In this document: one piece after another, positions 1 to 8,051 of the stretch
How positions within the stretch are numbered: the first letter of the stretch is position 1
Layout of the letters: each line of letters starts with the position of its first letter
NCBI GenBank assembly: GCA_963819075.1
Contig: CAWFUP010000006.1
Span: 62,001-126,000 of the forward strand
Direction of reading: 5' to 3'
Source of the DNA: CAVQBJ01 sp963819075
GTDB lineage: Bacteria; Actinomycetota; Thermoleophilia; Solirubrobacterales; Solirubrobacteraceae
DNA length: 64,000 nucleotides
Translations under genes and position numbers: made by a program
The notes under the pieces: generated by a model
The model's input: the letters and a program-made list of their open reading frames with translations, nothing else
Database searches by the model: none
What the model was told of the DNA's origin: nothing

Positions 1-328
1 GCGTGAAGACGACGAACAGTCCGGTGATGAAGCCGGAATGCGCGGCCGAGGTGTGGGCCAGTCCGTACGTCTGGAGCACGTAGCCGGCGGTCAGGACCAC
101 GCCCATCGTCGCGCCGGCGCGCCAGCCGGCGGCCGAGAGCTGGCGCAGCTGGCGCGCGGCGAGCACGGACACGAGCGCGGCGGCGAGCAGGAAGCGCTGA
201 GCGAGGAAGCTGAGGACCGGCGTGCGCGCGATCGCGTCCTGCACCATCACGAAGGTCAGGCCCCAGATCGCGGTGATGGCCAGCAGGCTCAGCTGCGCGA
301 GCGTGCTCGTCGTCGGTCGCCGGAACAC
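1..328 (-). CDS. EamA/DMT-family transporter, partial (C-terminus beyond window)
   Basis: About 109 residues can be read on the minus strand from a GTG at 328, running off the left edge. After a short basic N-terminus the frame gives LAITAIWGLTFVMVQDAI, the typical first helix of EamA drug/metabolite transporters, followed by two more hydrophobic helices around a basic connector. The family consists of about 300-residue inner-membrane carriers with ten helices in two EamA halves, usually exporters of metabolites or amino acids. The substrate cannot be deduced. It starts 8 nt after the stop of a second EamA gene on the same strand, so the two probably form an operon and may be ancient duplicates or a paired transporter. 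The GTG start was chosen because it follows the upstream stop closely; another start is possible. Confidence 0.8.
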   Translation of the reverse strand, partial: MFRRPTTSTLAQLSLLAITAIWGLTFVMVQDAIARTPVLSFLAQRFLLAAALVSVLAARQLRQLSAAGWRAGATMGVVLTAGYVLQTYGLAHTSAAHSGFITGLFVVFT

Positions 329-336
329 GCCGGAGA

Positions 337-1272
337 TCAGCCCGCCGTCTCGGTCGGGGCCGCTGCGCCGCCGGAGCGCAGACGCTCCAGCGAAGGCAGG
401 CGATCCTGGGAGACGGCGACGCCGAGCAGCACGATGACCGCGCCGACCGGCTCGTTCCAGGTCAGCCGTTCGCCGAGCACGACGATGCCGAGGACCGTTG
501 CGAACAGCGGAACGACGTAGGTGACGGTCGACGCGGTGGTCGCTCCGGCGCGCGCGATGACCTGGTAGCTGAGCACGAAGGCGATTCCGGTACCGAGCGC
601 GCCGAGCGCGAGCACCGAGCCCAGGACGGCGGCATCGACGTGACCGACGCCGCCGCCGATCACGAGCGCCAGCAGCGCCAGTTCGAGGCTCGCGCAGATG
701 AGCTGGCCGGCGGCCAGGCTGCTGGCCGGGAGGTCGAGCGGGCTCAGGTAGCGGCGCGTATACGGGAACGCCACGCCGTACAACGCCGCCGCGGCCAGAC
801 AGGCGAGATCGCCCTCCAGGGCGCCGCTGCTGACCCCCGACCACGGGCCGAGCAGGCACACGACCCCGGCGAAGCCGACCGCCAGGCCGACCGTACGCGT
901 GCGGGTTGGCTGCTCGCCGAGCACCACGATGGCGACGAGCAGCGTGAGCAGCGGCGTGGTCGCGTTCCAGATGCCGGCGAGAATCGATGAGATCTGGGTT
1001 TCGCCGTAGGCGATCAACGAGAACGGAAGCACATTGCCGATGAGGGCGACGACCGCGAGGTGGCCCCAGGTCGACCGCTGCCGCGGCAGCGCCCGGCGCT
1101 GAACGGCGAGCATCGCCAGCAGCGTCAGCGCACCCACGGCGACACGCCCGAGTGCCACGCCGGTGGGCGGCAGGGCGCGATCGGCCACCTTGATGAACAG
1201 GAAGCTGGCGCCCCAGATCGCGCTGAGGGCCACGAAGCCGGGCAGCCAGGGTTGCGGGCGGGGATGACGCAC
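337..1272 (-). CDS. EamA/DMT-family transporter
   Basis: A 311-residue integral membrane protein from a GTG at 1272 (VRHPRPQPWLPGF...). The first helix reads LSAIWGASFLFIKVADRALP, the hallmark EamA start. About ten hydrophobic segments follow in two homologous halves, with the second-half signature YVVPLFATVLGIVVLGE near the C-terminus. This is the usual length for the family. Members are inner-membrane exporters, and the cargo is unknown here. The open frame continues far upstream of 1272, but that extension is Arg/Pro-rich and overlaps the next gene, so it was rejected. It is followed 8 nt downstream by a second EamA gene. Confidence 0.85.
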   Translation of the reverse strand: MRHPRPQPWLPGFVALSAIWGASFLFIKVADRALPPTGVALGRVAVGALTLLAMLAVQRRALPRQRSTWGHLAVVALIGNVLPFSLIAYGETQISSILAGIWNATTPLLTLLVAIVVLGEQPTRTRTVGLAVGFAGVVCLLGPWSGVSSGALEGDLACLAAAALYGVAFPYTRRYLSPLDLPASSLAAGQLICASLELALLALVIGGGVGHVDAAVLGSVLALGALGTGIAFVLSYQVIARAGATTASTVTYVVPLFATVLGIVVLGERLTWNEPVGAVIVLLGVAVSQDRLPSLERLRSGGAAAPTETAG

Positions 1273-1373
1273 GGGGTGATGAGCAAACGCGCGAGGGTGC
1301 GCGTCCGTGAGACCGCCATGCAGTGTGGCAAGGGCGGTGCTCGGCGAGCGCGACCTGCGCGCGTTCGGTGCCG

Positions 1374-1688
1374 TCAAGCGCCCGACGCGAGGCGACTGCC
1401 GACGCGCTCGAGGGACGGGCGCCATCGGGCCCATCGCCGGGGGTGCGCGCGCGCCGCCTGCGCTCGCGCTGCCAGCAACGCCACGACGTCGGCCGTGGGG
1501 GCGAACGGATCGGCGATCGACGTGCCCTCGCTGAGCGAGAGCGCGGCGCGCAGGACGCCCTCGACCTCGGCCAGCAGGAGCTCGCCCGCGGGGACCTCGG
1601 CACTGTCGAGCGCCGCGAGCCGGCGCAACGCAGGCCCGTCGCCGACACGCGCGAGGCGGATGGTGATGGCGCTGTCGAGGTTCGTCAT
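1374..1688 (-). CDS. Small GNAT-like protein
   Basis: A 104-residue protein starting at the ATG at 1688 (MTNLDSAITIRLARVGDG). It has the beginning of a GNAT fold: a beta strand (ITIRLA), a helix (PALRRLAALDS), then strands ELLLAEVEG and VLRAALSLSEG. It ends soon after, with the segment SIADPFAPTADVVALLAARA. The acetyl-CoA-binding motif A (R/Q-x-x-G-x-G/A) of full acetyltransferases is absent, so catalytic activity is doubtful. Similar short GNAT-like proteins are, to my recollection, common in Solirubrobacterales. It is transcribed divergently from the LysR gene across 71 bp and may be its target. Confidence 0.6.
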   Translation of the reverse strand: MTNLDSAITIRLARVGDGPALRRLAALDSAEVPAGELLLAEVEGVLRAALSLSEGTSIADPFAPTADVVALLAARAQAARAHPRRWARWRPSLERVGSRLASGA

Positions 1689-1707
1689 GCGTATCATTTT
1701 GATGCGC
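1689..1707. promoter_or_regulatory. Candidate operator (dyad) between GNAT-like and LysR genes
   Basis: An imperfect 8-bp dyad (arms 1689-1696 and 1700-1707 around TTT) centres on ATCATTTTGAT. The core has the T-N11-A style expected of LysR-type regulator sites. It lies directly upstream of the GNAT-like start codon in the 71-bp divergent spacer, which is AT-richer than its surroundings. Binding by the adjacent LysR protein is inference. Confidence 0.35.
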
Positions 1708-1759
1708 GCGCGGCATGAACACAAATAGGGATCGTGCGCATCGGGTATAACTTGAGGTA

Positions 1760-2680
1760 ATGCTGAACGTAGCCCGTCTGGCCGTGCTCCGCGCCGTCGC
1801 TCGGCACGGCTCGTTCTCGGGAGCGGCCGACGCGCTCGGGTACACGCAGCCCGCCGTGTCTCGCCAGATCGCCACGCTCGAGGCCGAGTCGGGAACGGTG
1901 CTCGTCAACCGGGCGGCCCAGGGAGCGCGACTCACCGAGGCGGGCGAGGTGCTCGTGCGCCACGCCGAGGTGATCTTCGCCCAGCTCGAGGAGGCCGAGA
2001 CCGAACTGCGCGCGGTGGCCGGACTGGAGGGCGGCCGCCTGCGTCTGGCCACGTTCTCCTCGGCGGCGGCGAGCATCGTGCCGCTGGCGATCGCGCGGTT
2101 CCGCGACGTCTACCCCGGCGTCGAGCTCGTGGTCGAGATGCTCGAGCCCGAGGAAGCGCTGCCTCGCCTCCGTTGCGGTGAGCTCGACATCGCACTGAGC
2201 AACGAGGGCGAGGCCGGGGACGATGCCATCGAGCGCGTTCACCTCTTCGACGACCCCATGTACGTGGCCATCCCGCGCGGCCATCGTCTGGCCGAGCGCT
2301 CGACGGTGCGCCTGCGCGACCTCGCCGACGAGCCGTGGATGCTCGGCACGACAACCACGTGCCCCGACGCGCGGATGTTCAAGCGCGCCTGTCACGCGGC
2401 GGGCTTCGAGCCGCACATCGCCTTCGAGAACGACGACTACCACGCGATTCTCGGGTTCGTGGCCGCCGGTGTCGGCGTGGCGCTGATCCCCGACCTGGCC
2501 GCCCGGGCCGCCCGAGAGGATGTCGTCATCCGCTCCCTCGGATCGCGGGCGCCGGTGCGCAAGATCGTCGCCGCGCTCCCCGCCGGCTACCGCGCGCCGG
2601 CGGCCGAGGCGATGCTCGAGGTCCTGCTCACCGTCGGCGCCGATTGGGAGCGCGCAGGCGCGGCGTATGTGTACCACTAG
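1760..2680 (+). CDS. LysR-family transcriptional regulator
   Basis: A 306-residue protein with a winged helix-turn-helix at about residues 3-60 (LAVLRAVARHGSFSGAADAL, then YTQPAVSRQIATLE), the classic LysR DNA-binding domain. A periplasmic-binding-protein-like effector domain follows from about 90 onward (RLRLATFSSAAASIVPLAI; the loop GFVAAGVGVALIPDLAARA is typical). Length is normal. These are homotetrameric activators or repressors that often regulate a divergent neighbour, here the GNAT-like gene. A TATAAC box at 1746-1751 sits 8 nt before the ATG, so the mRNA may be leaderless. The effector is unknown. Confidence 0.9.
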   Translation: MLNVARLAVLRAVARHGSFSGAADALGYTQPAVSRQIATLEAESGTVLVNRAAQGARLTEAGEVLVRHAEVIFAQLEEAETELRAVAGLEGGRLRLATFSSAAASIVPLAIARFRDVYPGVELVVEMLEPEEALPRLRCGELDIALSNEGEAGDDAIERVHLFDDPMYVAIPRGHRLAERSTVRLRDLADEPWMLGTTTTCPDARMFKRACHAAGFEPHIAFENDDYHAILGFVAAGVGVALIPDLAARAAREDVVIRSLGSRAPVRKIVAALPAGYRAPAAEAMLEVLLTVGADWERAGAAYVYH

Positions 2681-2707
2681 CCCGGCATGTGGCAGGATCG
2701 GACGACG

Positions 2708-3646
2708 ATGACAGCGCGAATCGGCACCCAACTGGACGTGTTCGAGCTCTGCCTCGGCGGCAACGTGTTCGGCTGGACGCTCGACGAGGCCGGCTCGTTC
2801 GCCGTGCTCGACGCGTACGTGGCGGCGGGCGGCAACTTCATCGACACCGCCGACGTGTACTCGGCCTGGGTGCGCGGAAACAGCGGCGGCGAGTCCGAGG
2901 CGATCATCGGGCGCTGGATGGCCGCCCGCGGCAACCGCGACGAGGTCGTGATCGCCACGAAGGTCGGGATGCTGCCGACCGCCAACGGCCTGTCGGCGGC
3001 GGTGATCCGCGGCGGCGCCGAGGCGTCGTTGCAGCGCCTGCAGACCGATCGCATCGATCTGTACTACGCGCATCGCGACGATCCCGAGGTGCCCCAGGAG
3101 GAGACGCTGCGGGCCTTCGACGAGCTCGTGCGCGAGGGCAAGGTCCGGGAGATCGGCGCGTCGAACTTCGCCGCCGACCGCGTCGAGTCGGCGCTGGCGG
3201 TCTCGGCACGCGAGGGCCTCGCCGCCTACGTCGCGCTGCAACCCCACTACAACCTGCTCGACCGCGATGGCTACGAGGGTGAGCTGCGCGCGGTGGGGGA
3301 GCGTCATGGGCTCGCCTGCGTGCCGTACTACGGCCTGGCCCGAGGTTTCCTGAGCGGCAAGTACCGCCCCGACGGGGGCGAGGTCGACAGCCGCCGGGCC
3401 AAGGGCGTGCTCGATACGTACGCCAACCAGCGCGGCTGGGCCGTGCTCGCCGAGCTCGATCGCGTCGCGGCCGGGCATGGCGTCCCGGTGGCCGCCGTCG
3501 CGCTCGCCTGGCTGCGCGCGCAGCCGACGGTGGCGGCGCCGATCGCGAGCGCGACGTCGGCCTCGCAGCTGGACGAGCTCGTTGCGTCGGTCACCGTGGA
3601 GCTGAGCGCCGACGAGCTGAGCGCGCTCGCCGCGGCGAGCGGCTGA
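2708..3646 (+). CDS. Aldo/keto reductase
   Basis: A 312-residue NADPH-dependent oxidoreductase of the AKR superfamily (YajO/YghZ-like, TIM barrel). The catalytic tetrad is visible: Asp and Tyr in NFIDTADVYSAW, Lys in VVIATKVGM and His in LYYAHRDDP. The segment VREIGASNFAADRVE is the conserved family stretch after the fourth strand, and the C-terminal APIASATSASQLDELV region forms the cofactor phosphate pocket. Such enzymes reduce aldehydes or ketones; the substrate is unknown. An in-frame ATG seven codons upstream exists. The start at 2708 was preferred because homologous proteins begin just before the first barrel strand. Genes converge with the MBL hydrolase downstream. Confidence 0.88.
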   Translation: MTARIGTQLDVFELCLGGNVFGWTLDEAGSFAVLDAYVAAGGNFIDTADVYSAWVRGNSGGESEAIIGRWMAARGNRDEVVIATKVGMLPTANGLSAAVIRGGAEASLQRLQTDRIDLYYAHRDDPEVPQEETLRAFDELVREGKVREIGASNFAADRVESALAVSAREGLAAYVALQPHYNLLDRDGYEGELRAVGERHGLACVPYYGLARGFLSGKYRPDGGEVDSRRAKGVLDTYANQRGWAVLAELDRVAAGHGVPVAAVALAWLRAQPTVAAPIASATSASQLDELVASVTVELSADELSALAAASG

Positions 3647-3667
3647 AGGGCCCTTCCTCCGTCTCCC

Positions 3668-3691
3668 GACGCGCCGAGCGCCGGGCGCGTC
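3668..3691. terminator. Hairpin between convergent genes
   Basis: Perfect 8-bp arms GACGCGCC (3668-3675) and GGCGCGTC (3684-3691) with an 8-nt loop lie between the aldo/keto reductase and MBL genes. The right arm overlaps the MBL stop codon. There is no T-tract, so it would be a GC-hairpin-only, bidirectional terminator. Confidence 0.5.
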
Positions 3692-4535
3692 AGAGCGCGA
3701 TGCTCGCTCCCTCGGCGGCCATCTCGACCTGCCGGGCATCTCCACCGCGCTGCACCCAGACGTCGCGCGCCCGCTCCAACAGGCGGTCGAGCAGCTCGTC
3801 CTCGTGCGTCGGATCGTGGTGGAAGAGGAGCAGGCGCTGCGCGCTCATGCGATCGGCGTAGCGCAGCGCGTCCTCGAATGTCGAATGGCCCCAGCCGACG
3901 GTCCCGCGGTACTCCGGCTCGGTGTACTGGGCGTCGTGGATGAGTAGGTCGGCGCCGTCGGCGAGGTCGGCCCCCGAGATCCACTCGAGCGGCATGCGCT
4001 CGAGGTCGGCGCCGAGCGCCGGCTCGTGATCGGGCAGGTAGCAGACGCTGTGGCCGGCCTCGGTGACCCGGTATCCGAGCGTCGGACCGCGATGGGTGAC
4101 GAACGCCGCGCGGCACTCGGCACCGAGCAGCCGCCACGGCTCGCTCGGCACCTCGCTGAAGCGCACGTGGGCCGGCAGGTCGCGCATCTCGATCGGCGAC
4201 AGCGGGGTGGAGAGGTAACGGGCGAGGCGGCGGCGCAGGTCGCGAAACGTGCCGGGCGGCCCCCAGACCGTCACCTGCGCCTCGGTGTCGAAGAACGGCG
4301 CGAAGAACAGCAGGCCCATGATGTGGTCGAGGTGCAGATGCGAGAGCAGGATGTGCACCTCGCCGCGCAGCCCGAACAGGCGCGCCCCGAGGTTGCGGAT
4401 TCCGCTGCCGGCGTCGAGGATGAGCTGCCCGCCCTCGACCTCGAGCAGCACGCACGCCGTGTTCCCCCCGTAGCGCAGCTTGTCGGCGTCGGGCGTGGGG
4501 ATCGAGCCGCGGACGCCGCAGAGCGTCACCCGCAT
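3690..4535 (-). CDS. MBL-fold metallohydrolase
   Basis: A 281-residue metallo-beta-lactamase-fold protein. The metal-binding motif HLHLDH is at residues 66-71, preceded by the strand QLILDAGSGIRNLG. Further ligands are supplied by LPDHEP, LIHDAQY and the C-terminal LLLFHHDPTHED. The overall pattern (VRGSIPTP start, YGGNTACV) is that of the cyclic-nucleotide-phosphodiesterase/tRNase Z-like branch often found next to PAS or response-regulator genes. The substrate is not determinable. The start ATG at 4535 lies 2 nt after the stop of the PAS gene, indicating a two-gene operon in which the hydrolase may act on a signal sensed by the PAS partner. Confidence 0.85.
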   Translation of the reverse strand: MRVTLCGVRGSIPTPDADKLRYGGNTACVLLEVEGGQLILDAGSGIRNLGARLFGLRGEVHILLSHLHLDHIMGLLFFAPFFDTEAQVTVWGPPGTFRDLRRRLARYLSTPLSPIEMRDLPAHVRFSEVPSEPWRLLGAECRAAFVTHRGPTLGYRVTEAGHSVCYLPDHEPALGADLERMPLEWISGADLADGADLLIHDAQYTEPEYRGTVGWGHSTFEDALRYADRMSAQRLLLFHHDPTHEDELLDRLLERARDVWVQRGGDARQVEMAAEGASIAL

Positions 4536-4537
4536 GC

Positions 4538-4984
4538 TCAGCACGCCTCGTCGTGGGCGCTCACGGCGAGCTCGTGCGCCGGATCGCCCTCGTCCCAGAC
4601 CGGGACGAAGCTCACGATCGCGCCGCGGAACACATCGTCGCCGATGATGGGGTTGGCGCTCGCCTCGACCTCCACGAGCGCGCCCCGATCGGTCTTGATG
4701 CGGAACCGGCCGAAGGCCGGGATCCCCTCGCGCAATGCGATGGTGAGCGGCAGGTTGCCGCTCGCGATCGGATGCCCGGCCTCGTCGACCGGCCCGATCT
4801 CGTTCCATTCCTCGCGGGTGAGGCGGCCGCTCTCCTCGAAGCGCCGGCCGATGAGCTGAGCCGCGGCCTCGTTGAAGAAGACCATCACGCCTTCGGGATC
4901 GGTGACGAACGCGGGCGTGAGCGTGGCCGCGATGAAGTTGCGCGCGAGCACCAGCTGCAGGTCCTGGCGGTGGAGGAAGTTCAC
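4538..4984 (-). CDS. PAS-domain protein
   Basis: A 148-residue soluble protein made almost entirely of one PAS domain: LTPAFVTDPEGVMVFFNEAA starts the fold, and VEASANPIIGDDVFRGAIVS gives the last two strands. There is no attached kinase, HTH or cyclase domain, so it would work as a stand-alone sensor or adaptor binding a small ligand or cofactor. It heads an operon with the MBL-fold hydrolase, whose start is 2 nt downstream. The start at 4984 is the first in-frame ATG and gives a normal N-terminal helix. A role in signalling is inferred from family and context only. Confidence 0.75.
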   Translation of the reverse strand: MNFLHRQDLQLVLARNFIAATLTPAFVTDPEGVMVFFNEAAAQLIGRRFEESGRLTREEWNEIGPVDEAGHPIASGNLPLTIALREGIPAFGRFRIKTDRGALVEVEASANPIIGDDVFRGAIVSFVPVWDEGDPAHELAVSAHDEAC

Positions 4985-5094
4985 ACCATCATCATCGCCG
5001 GTTCGCAGGCGCCGTGGCGTGCACGCGCGCCGCCGCGCTCCGATCGGTAGCGTGCCGGGCTGTCGCGCCCACCCGAGCAGACGAGGAGCAGGGC

Positions 5095-6246
5095 ATGGAT
5101 CTGACGCTGACGTCCGCCGAGCAGTCGTTCCGCGACGAGCTGCGCGAGTGGCTCGCCGCGCACCACCCCGGTCCCGAGCCCAAGGGCGACGAGTACGGCT
5201 TCGAGTTCCGCCGCGCCTGGCAGCGCGAGCTCAACGAGGCCGGGTACGCCGGGCTGTCGTGGCCGCACGAGTACGGCGGCCGCGGGGCGACGCTCATCGA
5301 GCAGGCGATCTTCAACGAGGAGCTCACGCGCGCCGACGCACCGTCGCCGGCGAACGTGCTCGGTCTCGTCATGGGCGGGCCGGTGGTCATCCACCACGGC
5401 ACCCCCGAGCAGAAGGAGCGCTACCTCGCGCCGATCCTGTCGGGCGAGGAGATCTGGTGCCAGGGCTTCTCCGAGCCGGAGTCCGGCTCGGACCTCGCTT
5501 CGCTGAAGACCCGCGCGGTGCGATCCGGCGACGAGTACCTGGTGACCGGGCAGAAGGTGTGGACGACGCTCGCCCACGAGGCGAAGTGGTGCATGCTCGT
5601 CGCCCGCACCGACCAGGACGCGCCCAAGCACAAGGGCCTGACCTACTTCCTGATGGACATGGAGCAGGAGGGCGTGCAGGTGCGCCCGCTGCGCCAGATC
5701 ACCGGCGAGGCCGAGTTCAACGAGCTGTTCCTCGAGGAGGCGCGGATTCCGGTCGAGAACGTCGTCGGCGGAGAGGGCAACGGCTGGAACGTCGCCATCA
5801 CGACGCTCGCCCACGAGCGCGCCGGCCTCGCGTTCGCCTCCGCGGTTGCGGTGCGCCGCTCGCTCAACGACCTCATCGCGCTCTGCCGCGAGCGCGGTGC
5901 CACGGGAGACCCGGTCATCCGCCAGCGTCTCGCCCAGCTGCACATCGAGACCGAGAACCTGCGGCTCAATGCGCTGCGCGGGCTGTCCTCGCAGATGCGC
6001 ACGGGTGTGCCGGGGCCGGAGGGCTCCTTGCCGAAGTGGCAGTGGTCGGACACCAACCAGGCGCTCACCGAGCTGGCGACCGAGGTGCTCGGGGAGGACG
6101 CGCTGCGGTCCGACAACGAGTGGACCTACCGCTTCCTGCGCGCCCGCGCCAACTCGATCGAGGGCGGGACCACCGAGATCCTCAAGAACATCATCGCCGA
6201 GCGGGTGCTGGGGCTCCCGCGGGCCGGACGCGGAGGGGGACAGTGA
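5095..6246 (+). CDS. Acyl-CoA dehydrogenase (catalytic subunit type)
   Basis: A 383-residue acyl-CoA dehydrogenase; the ATG at 5095 has a GAGGAG ribosome site. It has the usual three parts: an N-terminal helical domain, a middle beta domain with the FAD/substrate motif CQGFSEPESGSDLASL, and a C-terminal helical domain ending EGGTTEILKNIIAERVLGLP. The Glu of SIEGGTTEI sits where the catalytic base of this family lies. Length and motifs resemble mycobacterial FadE29/ChsE2 (387 aa). A second, shorter acyl-CoA dehydrogenase lacking this Glu follows at 6338, which suggests an alpha2beta2 heterotetramer acting on bulky (for example steroid side-chain) acyl-CoA. That substrate is an inference. Confidence 0.9.
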   Translation: MDLTLTSAEQSFRDELREWLAAHHPGPEPKGDEYGFEFRRAWQRELNEAGYAGLSWPHEYGGRGATLIEQAIFNEELTRADAPSPANVLGLVMGGPVVIHHGTPEQKERYLAPILSGEEIWCQGFSEPESGSDLASLKTRAVRSGDEYLVTGQKVWTTLAHEAKWCMLVARTDQDAPKHKGLTYFLMDMEQEGVQVRPLRQITGEAEFNELFLEEARIPVENVVGGEGNGWNVAITTLAHERAGLAFASAVAVRRSLNDLIALCRERGATGDPVIRQRLAQLHIETENLRLNALRGLSSQMRTGVPGPEGSLPKWQWSDTNQALTELATEVLGEDALRSDNEWTYRFLRARANSIEGGTTEILKNIIAERVLGLPRAGRGGGQ

Positions 6247-6337
6247 GCGGCGAAGCCGCGGTCAAGCGAGCCCGGATGGCCGCCTCGCTTCGCTCGCGCG
6301 ACGTCACGGACACGCCGACTGGATGGAGGCACGGGCT

Positions 6338-7351
6338 ATGAACTTCGACCTCAACGAGGATCAGCAGACGATCAAGCGCACGGCGCGCGATCTCCTCGGC
6401 GCGCGACTGAAGCCCGAGAACCTGCGGGCGCTCGCCGAGGGCGGCGAGTACGACAACGAGCTGCTCGCCGAGCTCGTGGAGCTCGGATGGCCGGGGATCG
6501 CAGTGGCCGAGGAGCACGGGGGTCAGGGTCTCGGGCTCGTCGAGCTCGCGATCCTGCAGGAGGAGCTCGGCTATGCGCTCGCGCCGCTGCCCTTCCTCTC
6601 GAGCGTGGCGGCGGCGCTGATGCTCGAGCACGCCGGCAGCGCCGAGCAGCGCGAGCGGTGGCTGACCCCGCTGCTCGACGGGTCGCTGCGCGGCACGCTC
6701 GGGATCGCGCGCGACGGCGTCTCCGGCCTCGTGCCCGATGCCGTGGGCGCGTCGTTCGTGGTGCTGGTCGACGCGGCGAGTGGCGCTGGCGCCGTCCACG
6801 ACGCGTCGGCGCTCGAGCTGACCGCGGTCGACACGATCGACATGACGCGGCGCTTCGGTGCGGCTCGCCCGCGCGACGGCGGTCACGCCGGTGACGCCCT
6901 GCCGGGCGACGTCGCCGGTGGCCTGGCCCGCGCGGCGATCGCGCTCGCCGCCGAATCGGTCGGGATCGCCCAGCACATGATGGAGGAGGCGGTCACCTAT
7001 GCGAAGGACCGTCGACAGTTCGGGCAGCCGATCGGCGTGCACCAGGCCGTCTCGCATCGCTGCGCGCAGATGCTGCTCGAGACCGAGAGCGCGCGCTCGG
7101 CCACCTACTTCGCGGCCTGGACCGCCGACCACGAGCCGGCGTCGCTGCCGCTCGCTGCGGCGAGCGCGAAGGCCTACGCCTCCGACGCGGGGGCGCGCGT
7201 GACCGCGTCGGCCCTCCAGGTGCTCGGCGGGATCGGGTTCACGTGGGAGCACGACCTGCACTTCTTCCTCAAGCGGGCGTGGGTCAACGCGCGGCTGTAC
7301 GGTTCGGCCGCCGAGCATCGCGAGCGCGTGGCGGAGGCCGTGCTGGCGTAG
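6338..7351 (+). CDS. Acyl-CoA dehydrogenase, short partner subunit
   Basis: A 337-residue acyl-CoA dehydrogenase with a GGAGGCA ribosome site before the ATG at 6338. The N-terminal helices (MNFDLNEDQQTIKRTARDLL) and the C-terminal helices (SVGIAQHMMEEAVTYAKDRRQFGQPIG, split as recognisable motifs; QVLGGIGFTWEHDLHFFLKR) are intact. The middle domain is shortened, and the position normally carrying the catalytic Glu reads LYGSAAEH without Glu. Short, Glu-less paralogues beside a full-length one (for example FadE28/ChsE1, 339 aa) form heterotetramers in which only one subunit type is catalytic. The 91-bp gap from the previous gene contains no other ORF, so the pair is probably co-transcribed. 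Confidence 0.87.
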   Translation: MNFDLNEDQQTIKRTARDLLGARLKPENLRALAEGGEYDNELLAELVELGWPGIAVAEEHGGQGLGLVELAILQEELGYALAPLPFLSSVAAALMLEHAGSAEQRERWLTPLLDGSLRGTLGIARDGVSGLVPDAVGASFVVLVDAASGAGAVHDASALELTAVDTIDMTRRFGAARPRDGGHAGDALPGDVAGGLARAAIALAAESVGIAQHMMEEAVTYAKDRRQFGQPIGVHQAVSHRCAQMLLETESARSATYFAAWTADHEPASLPLAAASAKAYASDAGARVTASALQVLGGIGFTWEHDLHFFLKRAWVNARLYGSAAEHRERVAEAVLA

Positions 7352-7407
7352 GGGCCGGCGGGCGGTGTCGCCCGCCGGACGGCTCGGTGCGGGCGCGGGG
7401 CGCGGCT

Positions 7408-7614
7408 GAGCCGGCCGGGGGTAATCGAGCACACTGTGAGTGTGTGGGGGTCGCGCAGGGCGGCCGTCGGCTCTCGCCGTGCGGGTGTGCTCCCTTGGGC
7501 CCGCCGGCCGGGGGTAATCGAGCACACCCCCCGGCGCGGAGCGGCGGCCGTCGGTTCTCGCCGTGCGGGTGTGCTCCCTTGGGCCCGCCGGTCGGGGGTA
7601 ATCGAGCACACCCC
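7408..7614. repeat. Cluster of 72-bp dyad repeats (REP-like)
   Basis: Two nearly identical 72-bp units (7459-7530 and 7543-7614, two C/T differences, period 84 bp) follow a partial unit (7408-7435). Each unit contains a perfect 10-bp inverted repeat GGGTGTGCTC/GAGCACACCC (7483-7492 with 7520-7529; 7567-7576 with 7604-7613) enclosing a 27-nt loop with GGGCCCGCC and GGGGGTAATC. After the partial unit is a small hairpin, CACACT-GTG-AGTGTG. The cluster lies between the acyl-CoA dehydrogenase pair and the Mce genes, where no gene is convincing. It could be a dispersed palindromic element, a terminator, or a binding array. Confidence 0.75.
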
Positions 7615-8051
7615 GGCGCGAGGGCCGCGCTGCCGACCGGAGCTGCCTCCCCTGCACCTCGGACCGCCACCCGTTCGGTGTCGAACTTCACCTCCGCGCG
7701 GGAGGGTCGCGAGCCTCGGCGGTGAAAGGGACATCGACGCGCATTCGCGCCCCGGTCACGGCCGGACAAGCGACGCCTAATACCAACTGAACATTCCGAG
7801 ATAACGGGTCGGTAGGCTCCAAGCGATGATGAGGAGGGGACTGGGCGCTCACCGGTCGCAGTTCGCGTGCACTGGATGTGCCACGCCGGCCGGGCGCGTA
7901 TACGACATGGACGGGGCGGCGCGCGACGGGCCACTCGGGCCACCGAGGGACCCTGCTTGTCGCCGGCGATGAACATCGCGGTCCTCGGAGCGGCGCACCC
8001 GGCGCCGCAGGCCGTTATCGAGGCGCCGGCGGAGACGCCGCAGCGCCGGGG
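7615..8051 (+). other. Spacer and probable promoter region before Mce array
   Basis: This 437-bp stretch has no convincing gene. An AT-richer segment at about 7775-7812 (TAATACCAACTGAACATTCC) is the likeliest promoter area. Two weak small frames are present: 7826-7972 (48 codons, ATG preceded by poor context) and a frame from the ATG at 7969 whose TGA (8053-8055) overlaps the GTG start of the first Mce gene. The latter overlap would allow translational coupling from a short leader, but neither peptide resembles a known family. Confidence 0.4.

Noticed and set aside
1125..1331. Alternative small minus-strand ORF at the EamA start
   Set aside because: Reads the EamA N-terminus in a shifted frame; no hydrophobic pattern of its own.
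7408..7614. CRISPR array
   Set aside because: Units are 72 bp with internal dyads and only a 12-bp gap; no spacer diversity and no cas genes nearby.
7826..7972. 48-codon ORF before the Mce array
   Set aside because: No recognisable motif, composition not protein-like, and it ends out of phase with the Mce start.
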